Below, piece after piece: positions 39,621-49,657 of a DNA stretch of 64,000 nucleotides. The notes under the pieces were generated by a model. The model had not been told where the DNA came from. It saw nothing but the letters and a program-made list of their open reading frames with translations, and searched no databases. The position numbers and the translations under genes are program-made. Numbering within the stretch: the first letter of the stretch is position 1; each line of letters opens with the position of its first letter. This stretch comes from Daphnia carinata (lineage: Eukaryota > Arthropoda > Branchiopoda > Diplostraca > Daphniidae), in contig NC_081331.1 of the NCBI RefSeq assembly GCF_022539665.2, positions 10,758,638 through 10,822,637 on the forward strand, written 5' to 3'.

Positions 39621-39699
39621 AGATGGCCATTCTTGGAATCATCTTCACACTTCTCTCAACTGTATTCAGAAGAGCAGCACAACAATCCCAACTTGTAAA

Positions 39700-40234
39700 A
39701 TGAAATTCGTAAGTGTGACTTAGATTTAAGTAAAAATCAAATTGTTTCTAACGTGTACTAGTAACACTAACTTACTGTACGTTCGCTGCACGACCAGATC
39801 GTCGCTCTTGCTTTCTTGGCCGTGGCACTTGCTGCACCTCAAGGAGATAAGAAGCCCATCGAGATTGTGTCATCCAACAGCGAAATGAACGCCGATGGCA
39901 GTTATTCCTTCAAGTAAGTAAACATTCAATGCCATGTTTGATAGACCCAACTCAATAGTCAAATTTATGCTTCATCAGTTTCGAGAGCGCTGATGGAACC
40001 AAGATACAAGAAAGCGGAAGCCAGAAGCAGGTTGGACCTAAACCAGAGGATATTGGCACCGTTTCCAAGGGATCTTACTCCTACACATCTCCGGAAGGCG
40101 TCGTCATCACTGTAAACTGGGTTGCTGATGAAAACGGTTTCCAAGCTACTGGAGATCATTTGCCCACTCCTCCCCCAATGCCCGAGCACGTCGTAAAGAT
40201 GCTCGCTGACTTGAAGGCTGCCGGTGTTCTGTAA
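39700..40234 (+). CDS. RR-1 cuticle protein, copy 1
   Basis: Secreted chitin-binding structural protein of the cuticle, 126 residues. Exons: 39700-39708 (MKF), 39798-39913 and 39979-40234, in phase. A signal peptide (MKFIVALAFLAVALAA) precedes the mature chain starting near APQGDKKP. The Rebers-Riddiford/Chitin_bind_4 domain runs from NADGSYSFNFESADGT to the core GSYSYTSPEGVVITVNW and VADENGFQATGDHLP, the RR-1 form typical of flexible cuticle. The three-residue first exon is usual for arthropod cuticle genes. Exon 2 and intron 2 are nearly identical to the copy at 44.8 kb, while intron 1 is not. A polyadenylation signal follows at 40358. Confidence 0.93.
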
Positions 40235-40908
40235 GCAATTCAACTAGAGTCTCGCTTCGTATGTACATAACGCCAAAAAAAGTCTTCGTCGAGCAAACAC
40301 CCAACATCAGCTAGTTGCGCTTGTATCATATACCAATTCCCTTGTACGCGATTGAGAAATAAAAATTTGTATTTCATAAAACGTTTCATGACTTATATCA
40401 GATAATTATTAGTGCCGTTATACCTCCCTTCTGAACAATTAATGGTCTAGCATATCAAGCGTGTCTTTTTAAAACTCTATTTCTAATTATATTGAAAGCC
40501 ACCAGGAATTTTGAGACAAAGCAAATAAATGGGATTGGCATCGTTTCGTCTATGGCTTTACATTTTAGTTAAACAAACTAAACTGTTTTTTTTTGTAGTG
40601 ACATTCATCCTCACTGAGTTGGTTATCGTAACGCCATTCGAGTCTTCGGTGTTAATAGAAATTAAGTAAGCTTGTAGTATAGGGAGAAAACTTCGGCCTT
40701 TGCATTACAAACACTAGAATACATAAATAGTACGACTTGTGAGTGATGGTAGATAATACATTCTTTATTTACACCAACATATTCAATCCATAACATAAAA
40801 CATCACACGTCTGAATTAAGATGTTTTTACAATGTTAAAACTTTGTGTTCCATAAATATAGCTGGAGATACATTGAAATAATTTAAGCCGTCAACCAAGA
40901 ATCATACT
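40235..40908. other. Convergent intergenic region
   Basis: 3' regions of RR-1 copy 1 (plus) and of cuticle gene A-left (minus). It contains the AATAAA at 40358 and, on the minus strand, a possible AATAAA at 40764-40769. Nothing else was recognised. Confidence 0.5.
40358..40363 (+). terminator. Polyadenylation signal of RR-1 gene 1
   Basis: AATAAA 124 bases after the stop codon, on the sense strand of the gene. Confidence 0.6.
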
Positions 40909-41605
40909 TTAATAGATTTTGAAGCCCTTTCCGTTGAAGGGAATGTGGACTGGGGCAACTGGGAGAACGTATTCGTGGACGGGGGCGACGGGGAGAACGT
41001 ATTCGTGGACGGGAGCGACTGGGAGCTCGTAGACGTGGACGGGGGCAACCGGCAAGTGGTCACCCTTGGGTTGGAAACCGGCCTCATCAGCAACCCAGGT
41101 CAAAGTGAACTTCTGGCCCTCAGGGGAAATCCAGTAGGAAGATCCCTTGTTGGTGTTGCCAAAGACTTCCGCGGTGTATTCTTTGCCATAATCATCGACG
41201 GTAGTGACAGTGAATTTCTTTTGCTCCTGGGCTTCCTCACGGGTGGTGTAGTCAGACTGGGCGTAGCTATGGCAAGAAAATTACCATGTTTCTTTTAGAA
41301 TTTTGCGGAGGTTTGAATGGCAACAGAGAGAGCTGTAAGTGAAAACATAAAAACATACTTCCACTTTCCGCTGCCATCAACGTTACGCTCGTCGGATTGA
41401 CCAGTAACTGTGATCTCGGGGTATTTGTAGTCCTTCTCGTACGATTTTTCGTACGGCTTGTAACTGGATGGAGCGGCGGCAGCGATGGCCAACACGGCGG
41501 CGATAACAAACTATGGGAAAATTATAAAGATATTTTAGTTAACCAGTATGAATCGCATACTGCAGTTAAACAGGAGCTAAGAGTGTTATTTTTTACCAGC
41601 TTCAT
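40909..41605 (-). CDS. RR cuticle protein with decamer repeats, gene A-left
   Basis: Secreted cuticle protein, 172 residues. Exons on the minus strand: 41605-41597 (MKL), 41510-41359, 41266-40909, in phase. The signal peptide MKLFVIAAVLAIAAAA is followed by a Tyr/Lys-rich segment (SSYKPYEKSYEKDYKYPEI). The R&R chitin-binding core has GSSYWISPEGQKFTLTW and VADEAGFQPKGDHLP. The tail has four decamers of the form LPVAPVHEYV and ends GKGFKIY. It is one of four near-identical genes here (40.9, 42.6, 61.8 and 63.5 kb). Its promoter, coding sequence and introns match the partial gene at 63.55 kb best, in opposite orientation. The 92-bp second intron is almost as conserved as the exons. Confidence 0.93.
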
Positions 41606-41631
41606 GTTGAATTTGGTTAGTTTGCAGAATA

Positions 41632-41668
41632 ACTGATGCTTTTGATGTGTCCAAGGGATGCTTATATA
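41632..41668 (-). promoter_or_regulatory. Core promoter of gene A-left (TATA box and initiator)
   Basis: On the minus strand, TATATAA at 41668-41662 and the arthropod initiator TCAGT at 41636-41632, about 31 bases apart, as expected for a TATA-Inr core promoter. The flanking sequence to about 41760 matches the promoter at 63.41-63.53 kb in reverse orientation. Confidence 0.7.
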
Positions 41669-41986
41669 GTCGAGTGAAGGGCACAATTTACTGCAATCGG
41701 CTGACCCAATTGTTCTCGACAAATCACAAGATATAGTTTCGTTCGACTAGATCCGAATAAACCCTTCTCTTTGTCAGGCCAGTTTTGTTAAAGCGTCATG
41801 ATATCGTGAGGCGAAACGCAGTTTCTTGATTTTCACATTAGGTCATAGCCCAACAAGGCTTATTTCTTTTTTCCAGATAACGTTTACTAAAAGCTTTCTT
41901 TAATCATTCATGCATACTTAGTTTTGAATTCAGAAAGTTAAGCATGTAAAGAAATTAAATCATTACGTTTCCTCATAAAATTTAAC

Positions 41987-42092
41987 GTCAGAGGGGCGAT
42001 CGGAAACCAATGGCTTATGACTGAATTCTTATCGGGGACGTTATACGATCATAAGCCATAAGTGTAATGGATTAAAAATATCCGCCCCTGAC
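41987..42092. repeat. Imperfect palindrome, MITE-like
   Basis: Inverted ends GTCAGAGGGGCG (41987-41998) and CGCCCCTGAC (42083-42092) with one extra base, plus an inner inverted match TGGCTTATGA / TCATAAGCCA. It sits between two divergently duplicated cuticle genes. No clear target-site duplication is seen, so a transposon origin is unproven. Confidence 0.45.
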
Positions 42093-42563
42093 GCAATTAT
42101 GTGTTGTTACGAAAACCGTTAACCAATTCATTACCAACCCTTGTAAGGTTATTACCAATTTCTATTGTAATTTTAAAGTTATCTTATTATTCAATGTCGC
42201 AATTTGAGCTTTCCATGTACCTGTTTTCATTTTTTCTGGTCCAGTGTGTTATATTATCATTCATGTTGTCATTTTGAGTTTTGCTTTTCTGTAGTTACCC
42301 TTGAACGTGATGAACACATTTTTTTATCAACTTACCGCCCACGTACTTTAAAATGGATTTTACATGTTAATTTTATCGTCCTGTGTTTATCATTTGGAAT
42401 TTTGCACGTTGCGAATGTAGCACTCTCTAATTGTTCTTGTAATGTACAAAAAAGATAAGTTATATAAGAGATATGTCATGTTTATTTACAACAGCGCATT
42501 CTATAAATACTTAAGATAGAATACATTGAAATAATTTATTATCCACAGTTAAAAAGGTATGGT

Positions 42564-43305
42564 CTAATAGATCTTGAAGCCCTTTCCATTGAAGGGAATA
42601 TGGTCGGGAGCAACTGGGAGAACGTATTCGTGGACGGGTGCGACGGGGAGAACGTACTCATGGACTGGGGCCACTGGAAGTTCGTAGACGTGGACGGGAG
42701 CAACGGGCAAGTGGTCACCCTTGGGGTGGAATCCAGCGTTATCAGCGACCCATGTCAAAGTGAATTTCTCGCCTTCAGGAGAAACCCAGTAAGAAGATCC
42801 CTTGTTGGTGTTGCCAAAGACCTCTGCGGTGTATTCCTTGCCGTAGTCATCGACAGTAGTGACGGTGAATTTCTTTTGCTCCTGGGCTTCCTCACGGGTG
42901 GTGTAGTCAGACTGGGCGTAGCTATAATATCATGCAAATTACGCGATTTCTTTTAGCATTTTGCGGAGGTATGAATGACAACAGAGAGAGCTGTAGGTGA
43001 AAACGTGAAAACATACTTCCACTTTCCGCTGCCATCAACATTACGCTCGTCGGATTGACCGGTGACGGTGATCTCTGGGTATTTGTAGTCCTTCTCGTAC
43101 GTCTTTTCGTACGGCTTGTAGCTGGACGGAGCTGCTGCAGCAGCGGCGATGAGGACGACGACGATGAACTATACAAAATCGAGTTGCAGAAAACAATCTT
43201 GATAAGAACTTAAGAAAACAAATGTAGGCTAATACATCTTCCAAAACTTGATAGTAAGAAATTCTATATTGAGAATCAGCATAGAGTCTAACTTACGAAT
43301 TTCAT
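42564..43305 (-). CDS. RR cuticle protein with decamer repeats, gene B-left
   Basis: Secreted cuticle protein, 172 residues. Minus-strand exons: 43305-43297 (MKF), 43168-43017, 42921-42564. Signal peptide MKFIVVVLIAAAAAA, then SSYKPYEKTYEKDYKYPEI, an R&R core (FTLTWVADNAGFHPKGDHLP) and four LPVAPVHEYV-type decamers, the last reading LPVAPDHIPF, ending GKGFKIY with a TAG stop. Compared with gene A-left it has D-to-N (VADN) and Q-to-H (GFHP) changes in the R&R core. Promoter and leader match gene B-right at 61.8 kb rather than its neighbour, so the A/B split came before the inversion. Confidence 0.92.
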
Positions 43306-43333
43306 GTTGGGATTGTTCGATTGGCTGTGAGCA

Positions 43334-43369
43334 ACTGATACCTTTTGCTTGATAAATTTTTTATTTATA
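43334..43369 (-). promoter_or_regulatory. Core promoter of gene B-left
   Basis: On the minus strand, TATAAAT at 43369-43363 and initiator TCAGT at 43338-43334. The sequence from the TATA box to the ATG aligns with that of gene B-right (61773-61840). Confidence 0.65.
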
Positions 43370-44689
43370 CTTTTGGAACCAATAACCTGCGTTCTAGTTT
43401 TGATATACACACTTGAATATGAGGTACTTTCTCGTAGGAATTCGAACATTCTCCGTGACTACATGTTGACTAGATTTATTAGATAACCACCCAAGGTATT
43501 TCCTACAGGCCATAACCCTCATGCCACTGTTACCTTCAAACAATATTACTAGACGCTGTAAATCCTAGCTTTCCCTTGACTCATCATACACACATAGTTT
43601 TTGGAGAGAGCTGTTTAGAAATGTTTGTCTTTGAACTTGTTCTTCGCATTATTTTCCAGAATATAGGAATCAATTCTTGATGAGGAAAGGGTATCCATTC
43701 TTGGTATTGCCCGATAAGTACATTGCCAGTAATCCACGCCTAGGTTTGTAGTAAGTAAAGTAAGGGCATACTGTAGTTTCTTGTCGTGGACGGGAAAATA
43801 AAAGTTGGTCGACTTTATTAGAGATAGAGCGAGCACTTTGAAAAGTAGAACAACCTAGTTAGAAATTACCATTTTATTCAATGCCACGACCCTTTCACTT
43901 GGCATACTATTTTTTCAAGTCCAAGAAAATTGTCGGTGATTTTTCAAACAAGGGCTCGATCGAATGACATAGAATGAAACCGCATTAACCCGTCAGAAAG
44001 TAAGGCAATTTTTTTTTAGTACGCTGGCCGTGATAGATGGGCTAGTACGGGCCAAGTTCCAATGATGGAAATTTTGCAGCGCAACTTGATTTTAATTTTT
44101 GGAAGTGAACTAAAGAACAAATGGCTGGATCACGTAGAACTGTTTGAGCGAAAGTGAATTTTATTGTAACCCAGTTTATTGTAAATCACAGCATAAAGAC
44201 ATTTCGCTTGAAATTATTGGTAGAGGTATAGAACGATTTGGATATGACCTTTTACTTTTAGAAAATGACGTGCATAGATTTTAAACACCTTTGATTTTCA
44301 TTTTTTTTTTCTTGACGTGTTTGTATTGGCTGAATTCTTGCCATACATGGACATTCCTTTTGACACGTAGTGTATTGAGTCTTCCAGGAATTGCTATAAC
44401 AGTGTTATAGACGTGCATTGTTTATTGCTGTTCTCCATGGACAACTGGCGATAAGTCGAAGTCAGTAAAAGTACAAGTCGACCCTGAAAGTCGTGGAATT
44501 TACAATTACAATAAGCAACGTCTTCCCATCTTCGTGGCCTAAAATAAGATTCTTCTTGAGGAAGATATTGCTGTTGCTGGCCATAAATTTCTCCTTTCGC
44601 TCATCTCCATATGATGCAACGCCTCCAACTAAAGAAGAGAACGTATGCAGTGGAGGTCTCGCAACCACCTTTCGTGTGGCTTTGTAAAA
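43370..44689. other. Divergent intergenic region of cuticle genes
   Basis: Separates gene B-left (minus) from RR-1 copy 2 (plus). Its right part (about 44340-44690) is a diverged duplicate of the DNA upstream of RR-1 copy 1. No coding region was recognised. Confidence 0.5.
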
Positions 44690-44695
44690 TATAAA
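44690..44695 (+). promoter_or_regulatory. TATA box of RR-1 gene 2
   Basis: TATAAA followed by AGATGG, 89 bases before the ATG at 44779, in the same context as for copy 1. Confidence 0.7.
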
Positions 44696-44778
44696 AGATG
44701 GGTCGAGTTGGAAACATCTTCACTCTCGTCTCTTCTCTGTCTCCAGTTAAGCAGCAGAACCTTCCAATATCTAAAAAA

Positions 44779-45306
44779 ATGAAATTCGTAAGTTGCAATT
44801 CAGTTTTGTAATAGTTAAAATTATACCTTCTTTTGATATTTGCAATTTATATTTTATTTACAATGACAGATCATCGCTCTTGCTTTCTTGGCCGTGGCAC
44901 TTGCTGCACCTCAAGGAGATAAGAAGCCCATCGAAATTGTGTCATCCAACAGCGAAATGAACGCCGATGGCAGTTACTCCTTCAAGTAAGTAAACATTCA
45001 ATGCCAAGTATGATAGACCCAATTCAATGGTCAAACTTATGCTTCACCAGTTTCGAAAGCGCTGACGGAACTAAGGTTCAAGAAAGTGGAAGCCAGAAAC
45101 AAGTTGGACCTAAACCCGAGGATATCGGCACCGTTTCCAAGGGATCTTATTCCTACACTTCCCCTGATGGCGTCGTCATCACCGTCAACTGGGTTGCAGA
45201 TGAGAACGGTTTCCAGGCTACCGGTGACCATTTGCCCACTCCTCCCCCGATGCCCGCTCACGTCGTCAAGCTCCTTGCTGACTTGAAAGCTGCCGGTGCT
45301 TTGTAA
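44779..45306 (+). CDS. RR-1 cuticle protein, copy 2
   Basis: Secreted cuticle protein of 126 residues, paralog of the gene at 39.7 kb. Exons: 44779-44787 (MKF), 44870-44985, 45051-45306. Signal peptide MKFIIALAFLAVALAA; R&R domain NADGSYSFNFESADGT, GSYSYTSPDGVVITVNW, VADENGFQATGDHLP; C-terminus LADLKAAGAL. Differences from copy 1 are few and conservative (I/V, D/E, A/E). Exon 2 differs at only three bases and intron 2 at few, but intron 1 is unrelated in sequence, which suggests gene conversion covering exon 2 to exon 3. Confidence 0.93.
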
Positions 45307-46223
45307 ACAATTCAATTTCAGTTTTTCAATTTTGTACGTATGTCCATACTGCCCACGATTTCTTACACTTCCCTGAAAATACAGCATAAATTTTGTCATC
45401 CTTGTGTCATACAACAATTTTCTCTACTCTATAAAAAAAACAAGAAGAAATGGGGAGGAGTTTTGTTTGTCCGTCGGTACGTAAGCCGACGGGCAGGGAT
45501 AGCAGCGGCTTTGCAAAATAATTTTGTCTATTTTAAATATTATTTAATGTTACTTTTACTTTTTTTTTTAAACATGTTATATAATAACAAAGATTCGAAC
45601 CTGTGATGTCAGCATGGCAGCCGCAAACTATGCCTAAGCGCCTTCCTTCAGTCTATTTTTATATATATAAGCTGCCTATTTGAATGGATATTCCAAGTCC
45701 TCACTTCCCTCCAATGCTCTCCTCCCTCCCACCCCTCCATACCATCATTCAAGATTCTTCATCTCATCGGATTACTACACAACATTCAGCTACTTCCTTG
45801 CATCTGATTAGCAAGATTCTACATTCTCATCGCTTCGGACATCATCTACACCAACGCTGGATATCCCTTCAAGAAAAAAGAAGAGCCATGCCTACTAAAA
45901 AAGGGGCTAAAAATGGCAGAAGAAAAAATCGATCTGTAGTACCGTTCACTACATTGAAGATCTACCCATAAACTCGTAGGTCGTAGGTTGTTCGTAAGTC
46001 TCCCCATGGCCACTAGGTTCATGCATGCAGGCAGCTAATCATCGGGGTATGTGACCCCCTTCGATACCGTTTTGTTTTCTTTACTGTGTCTAACACCAGT
46101 AGGGCGTACAGTAGTGTGGCTAGCAGGTTAGTAGGTAGGTAGGCTAATTTATTCTTATAACACTAAGCGATTTAATAACACAGTGTATTTATTAGTTATC
46201 CAGGCATGTTCTTTGCGAACAAA
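45307..46223. other. Intergenic region between RR-1 copy 2 and the ankyrin/cGAS-like gene
   Basis: Convergent 3' regions. It contains a tRNA-like, SINE-like element (45561-45645, listed separately), a short TA run near 45660 and a small GGTA repeat near 46131. A 95-codon plus-strand frame (45684-45971) is His/Ser/Pro-rich with no recognisable domain and is probably chance. Confidence 0.4.
45561..45645 (-). repeat. tRNA-like SINE candidate
   Basis: On the minus strand a Pol III B-box-like motif GGTTCGAATCT (45601-45591) lies downstream of an A-box-like TTAGGCATAGTTTG (about 45637-45624) and is followed by an A9 run (45569-45561). It does not fold as a complete tRNA by eye. Features fit a short tRNA-derived retroposon, but no second copy was found in the window. 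Confidence 0.3.
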
Positions 46224-48609
46224 TCACAGCGAAACGTCCTGATCGAAGGAAAGGCTGTAGCCTTGCTGTTTCTTCATGATATCCAACTTGGTCAAGATTT
46301 CCATGACTATCAACCTGCTGTCGTGACTGATATCACACGCTGCCACGTTTTTGGCGAAGAAAGACTTGATTTGAGGGCCCTGTGCTAAATACGTCTGAAG
46401 CACGCCGATGCAGTGGTTTATTCTATCAGCTGGATCCCAAGGTGGTCGACAATTTTTCATGTAATGAAACAAACAGGTCTTCAGCGCATAAGACGATGGA
46501 CTGGTCTTTCGTTGGATGGTATGTTCCACACCATCTCGATGAGGATTCTTTCGATGGTTAGCCATCAGAACGAAGAATTTAAGGAGACGGAGTACTCGAG
46601 AGACATCCGGGAAACACGACTGATGGAGGAAGACGTCACGTTCTAAAGCGAAATGCGACACTTTCCATCGACCTCGTTCATTGCGCCTGTATGGGACCAA
46701 ATGTCGCTCTCGTACCTCGTTTTGCTGAGCATTTAATTTGCACAACACGTCGGGTAAATGAGGTGCTCCAGTATCTTGAAAGGGACCACCGTTAATACCA
46801 GTCAACGTAACAACCAAACTCAAATCGATACTGATTTTCATCGGTTTTTCTCGTCGCCCGCGATAGACAAACGTCAACGTCACGCACGTCTCAGAAAGAG
46901 AAACGACTGGATGGAAAAACCGGACGTTCCATATTCGACTGCTAGCTTCTTCGATAAGCGATTTGTAATAGAACAATAGACGGCCCGAGCTGATAAAGTA
47001 GTCGGTGTAAAATGCATCAACTTCTGCATTTTCTTTAGCAAAAACGACACCGACGTCTGTACTGCTGCCTGATTCTTGTGCTAGCGCTGAAAAATGTTTC
47101 AACGGAATACCGAAATCAAATTCATTAGCCGCAAGGATATCACTTCGTTCAGCCCAACTACCGTATTCGATCAGTGGCCCGCTTTCGAAACGGTCGTCTA
47201 GCTCTCGTATGGTGTCGATTAGACTGTTCAAATACTTGCGAACATGGCGAAAGATGATGCACCAACGGCAAGAATGAAGGCACTGCCAGTGAGAATGTTC
47301 GCTCAGGTAAAATTCCACTTCATCCAAACTGAGTTTATCTTTTTGCCAAGCACTGGCCATCCATCGCCAATTATCTGGTTCTGGAACTGGTTTCAGGTCG
47401 TGTTCTGACGATACTATCGAGCAAGACCGAAGAGGCATGAGTTTCTCATGGATAGATGGTACGAATTTTGTGAATTTCACCCGTCGGATTGGTTTGGAGA
47501 TGGTTTCGGATTCATTTTGGTTGTAAACAAAGAATTTGTCGAATTGCCATGTTGGCTGACATTGTGGACACAACGTTGTTGAATTGTAACACACTTCATT
47601 CAGGTAATCCGTAGCTGATTTGCCTTTATCGCTGTGGCACTGATAAGAACTTATTTCACTAAAATAGTACGTCCATTCCTGACACCCGAGCTTGGCCATG
47701 TTCAACACGGATTCATCGTTCCACACTAAACTTTTCCAGTCTGAATGGCGATGGGACATCATCCACGTACAGGCCGAATGGAAATCTCCGCAAGGATTGA
47801 AAAGCATTAGTTCTAATGCGTGGAGTTTTTTGTAAGTTTGACAGTGGATGTCAACACCATTCTCGACGAGTAACTGGAAAATGGGCAGCAATTTTCCACG
47901 TTGACTGTAATAGCGACACAGAATATGAAGGACGTTCCAGCCTTCTAAATCTCTGGCTTCCAAGTTGATCTTGTGACGAATCATCAGGTGAAAAAATTGA
48001 ATGAGATCGGTACCCTGATAGAATCGAGCCAGATAGTGAAGAACATTCCAACCTTCTAAGTCGGTGGCTTGAACGTTCGCTCCATTTTCCAAAAGCAATT
48101 CCATGATTGGCAATAATTCTTTTGACTGGTTAAATCGCGCTAAATAATGTAACACTCCCCATCGTTTGCGGTCGGTTACGTTCAAATCCACTTTGCTGTC
48201 AGTCAGGGCCTTGATTGAACGAATTAAACTAGGTGTCTGATTGAAACGGCACAGAATATGCAAAGCTCTGTTGCCATTGGCATCGGTATCGTTGGCATTG
48301 GCTCCATATATCAAAAAAAGACGGATCAGTTTGGCCAACGAATCGTTTTGGTTCTTCCAGCACACCCAAAGAAGTACAGTCCATCCGTTGCTACGGATGT
48401 TCACGTCTGCACCACCACGAAGCAGATTTGCCACCCGGTTAAAACTGACAGCCTCGTGAGCCGATTTCTTGCACAGCGACCATAATTCGACGTCTTTCTA
48501 AATTTTTGACAAAGTTTGTAATAACATATTTCAACGTTTTGTTGGTATTGTAAAAAAAAAAAAAAAAAAATCACTGTACCTTGTTTTGTGGTTGCTGAGC
48601 TGCGGCCAT
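46224..48609 (-). CDS. Ankyrin-repeat / cGAS-like (Mab-21) nucleotidyltransferase fusion
   Basis: Protein of 767 residues; exons 48609-48580 (MAAAQQPQNK) and 48497-46224, in phase. Residues about 48-231 hold five ankyrin-like repeats of 36-37 residues with an unusual consensus (LEGWNVLHYLAR...LLENGANVQATD). The middle (about 232-425) is Cys/His-rich (LCPQC, WQCLHSCRWC). The C-terminal half fits the Mab-21/cGAS fold: helix VRKYLNSLIDTIRELDDRF, then GSWAE (G456, S457), NEFDF (E469, D471), MKISIDLSL (D568), WKVSHFALERDVF, and the C-terminal bundle SSYALKTCLFHYMK and HCIGVLQTYL. The S-to-E spacing of 12 and D-to-D spacing of 97 are close to human cGAS (12 and 92), so all three metal ligands seem present. 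I see no clear vertebrate-type zinc thumb. Activity as a nucleotide second-messenger synthase and any immune role are inference. It is head-to-head with Bre1, about 1 kb apart. Confidence 0.85.
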
Positions 48610-49657
48610 TGCATTAGCTTAACTGAGATTTACACTAGCAACAAGATAACCTTAGATTTCAATGCCAAGTTAGAGTTCTTACCCGTTTAGAGAGCCAAGC
48701 GCACTTTCGTGGTGTCGGACGACTTGTCAGTTGTTTCATAATAAAATTATAAATTTTAGGTAATTATCGCATATCGTGAGTATTTACCCATAGCTTAAGC
48801 CGTTGTAGTTATCTACAAGTGACGTACATTTGCATCACAGTATGCAGGAGCATTAAAAAGAATCGACGCAAAAAACACTTGATACGGTGCTTATTCAGAG
48901 TTTTTATCAGAACAAGTAATAAACTTGCATCGTAGTATAAGCTACATAAGAAACGCTTTATTCTTTTTCTTCGTTATAATTTTTTCGTTTCCAAGTTTTA
49001 CTCGATAAAACATTTCTGTGTTGAATGAAAATAATAGTGTTGCTCTTGATGTCTGTTCACTGGTGACCAGTCTAATTTAAAATGTTGGCAAAAGTATGTT
49101 ATTATAGGTATTTTTATTTTAATCTTTGCGAACGAAGTACTATTGGCATTTCCAAATTTACGGTGCAAGTTCAATGAATATCATAAGCACCGCAACTAGC
49201 AAAGGTTTGTTAGCCAGCTAGTCGCCAACAAGAGACAAGCCAAATCTGGCCAAATACACAAACTGTAAAACTTGTTAGGATGCTGTTTATCCTATTTTTA
49301 TTGATTGTAGCCCGAGTTCTTAAATCTAGCTTAATGGCTGCCGTATAGTTTTGGCGTCTCAACTTTGTTCGTCTTTTATTCATTAATGACCAAACATATT
49401 GAGATAAACACTTGACAAGACAGTTAGCTCGTTTATTGTCAAGTAAGTTTTGTAAAAAAATTATCAATCTTCTTTTTAAACAACAAAATTCGAGACTGAA
49501 TGCACTTTGCGCAGCGAATTAATTGCTTTTACTTCTGACAGAACTGTCATTACCTCGAAGCTTCTTCATTTGGTCATAAGATTTTTTTTGTTTTTGTTGC
49601 AGGCTGTTGCTGTTAGAGTTTACAAAAGCAGAAATTAACTGCTAAGTAATCTCAAAA
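48610..49657. other. Divergent intergenic region (possible shared promoter)
   Basis: About 1.05 kb between the divergent starts of the ankyrin/cGAS-like gene and Bre1. A minus-strand frame at 49210-49467 has no recognised domain. No TATA box is evident at either end, in contrast to the cuticle genes. Confidence 0.45.

Noticed and set aside
40945-41298. 117-codon plus-strand frame antisense to cuticle gene A-left, with counterparts over the other copies (42600-42956, 62170-62523)
   Set aside because: Its presence in every copy follows from similarity of the sense coding sequence and its codon pattern. It has no signal peptide or known domain, and the sense frame explains the conservation.
45684-45971. 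95-codon plus-strand frame before the ankyrin/cGAS-like gene
   Set aside because: His/Ser/Pro-rich low-complexity sequence without a domain; lies in a convergent 3' region with repeats.
46131-46144. GGTAGGTAGG run reminiscent of a let-7-like motif
   Set aside because: It is a simple GGTA repeat; there is no matching hairpin arm and the let-7 seed context is absent.
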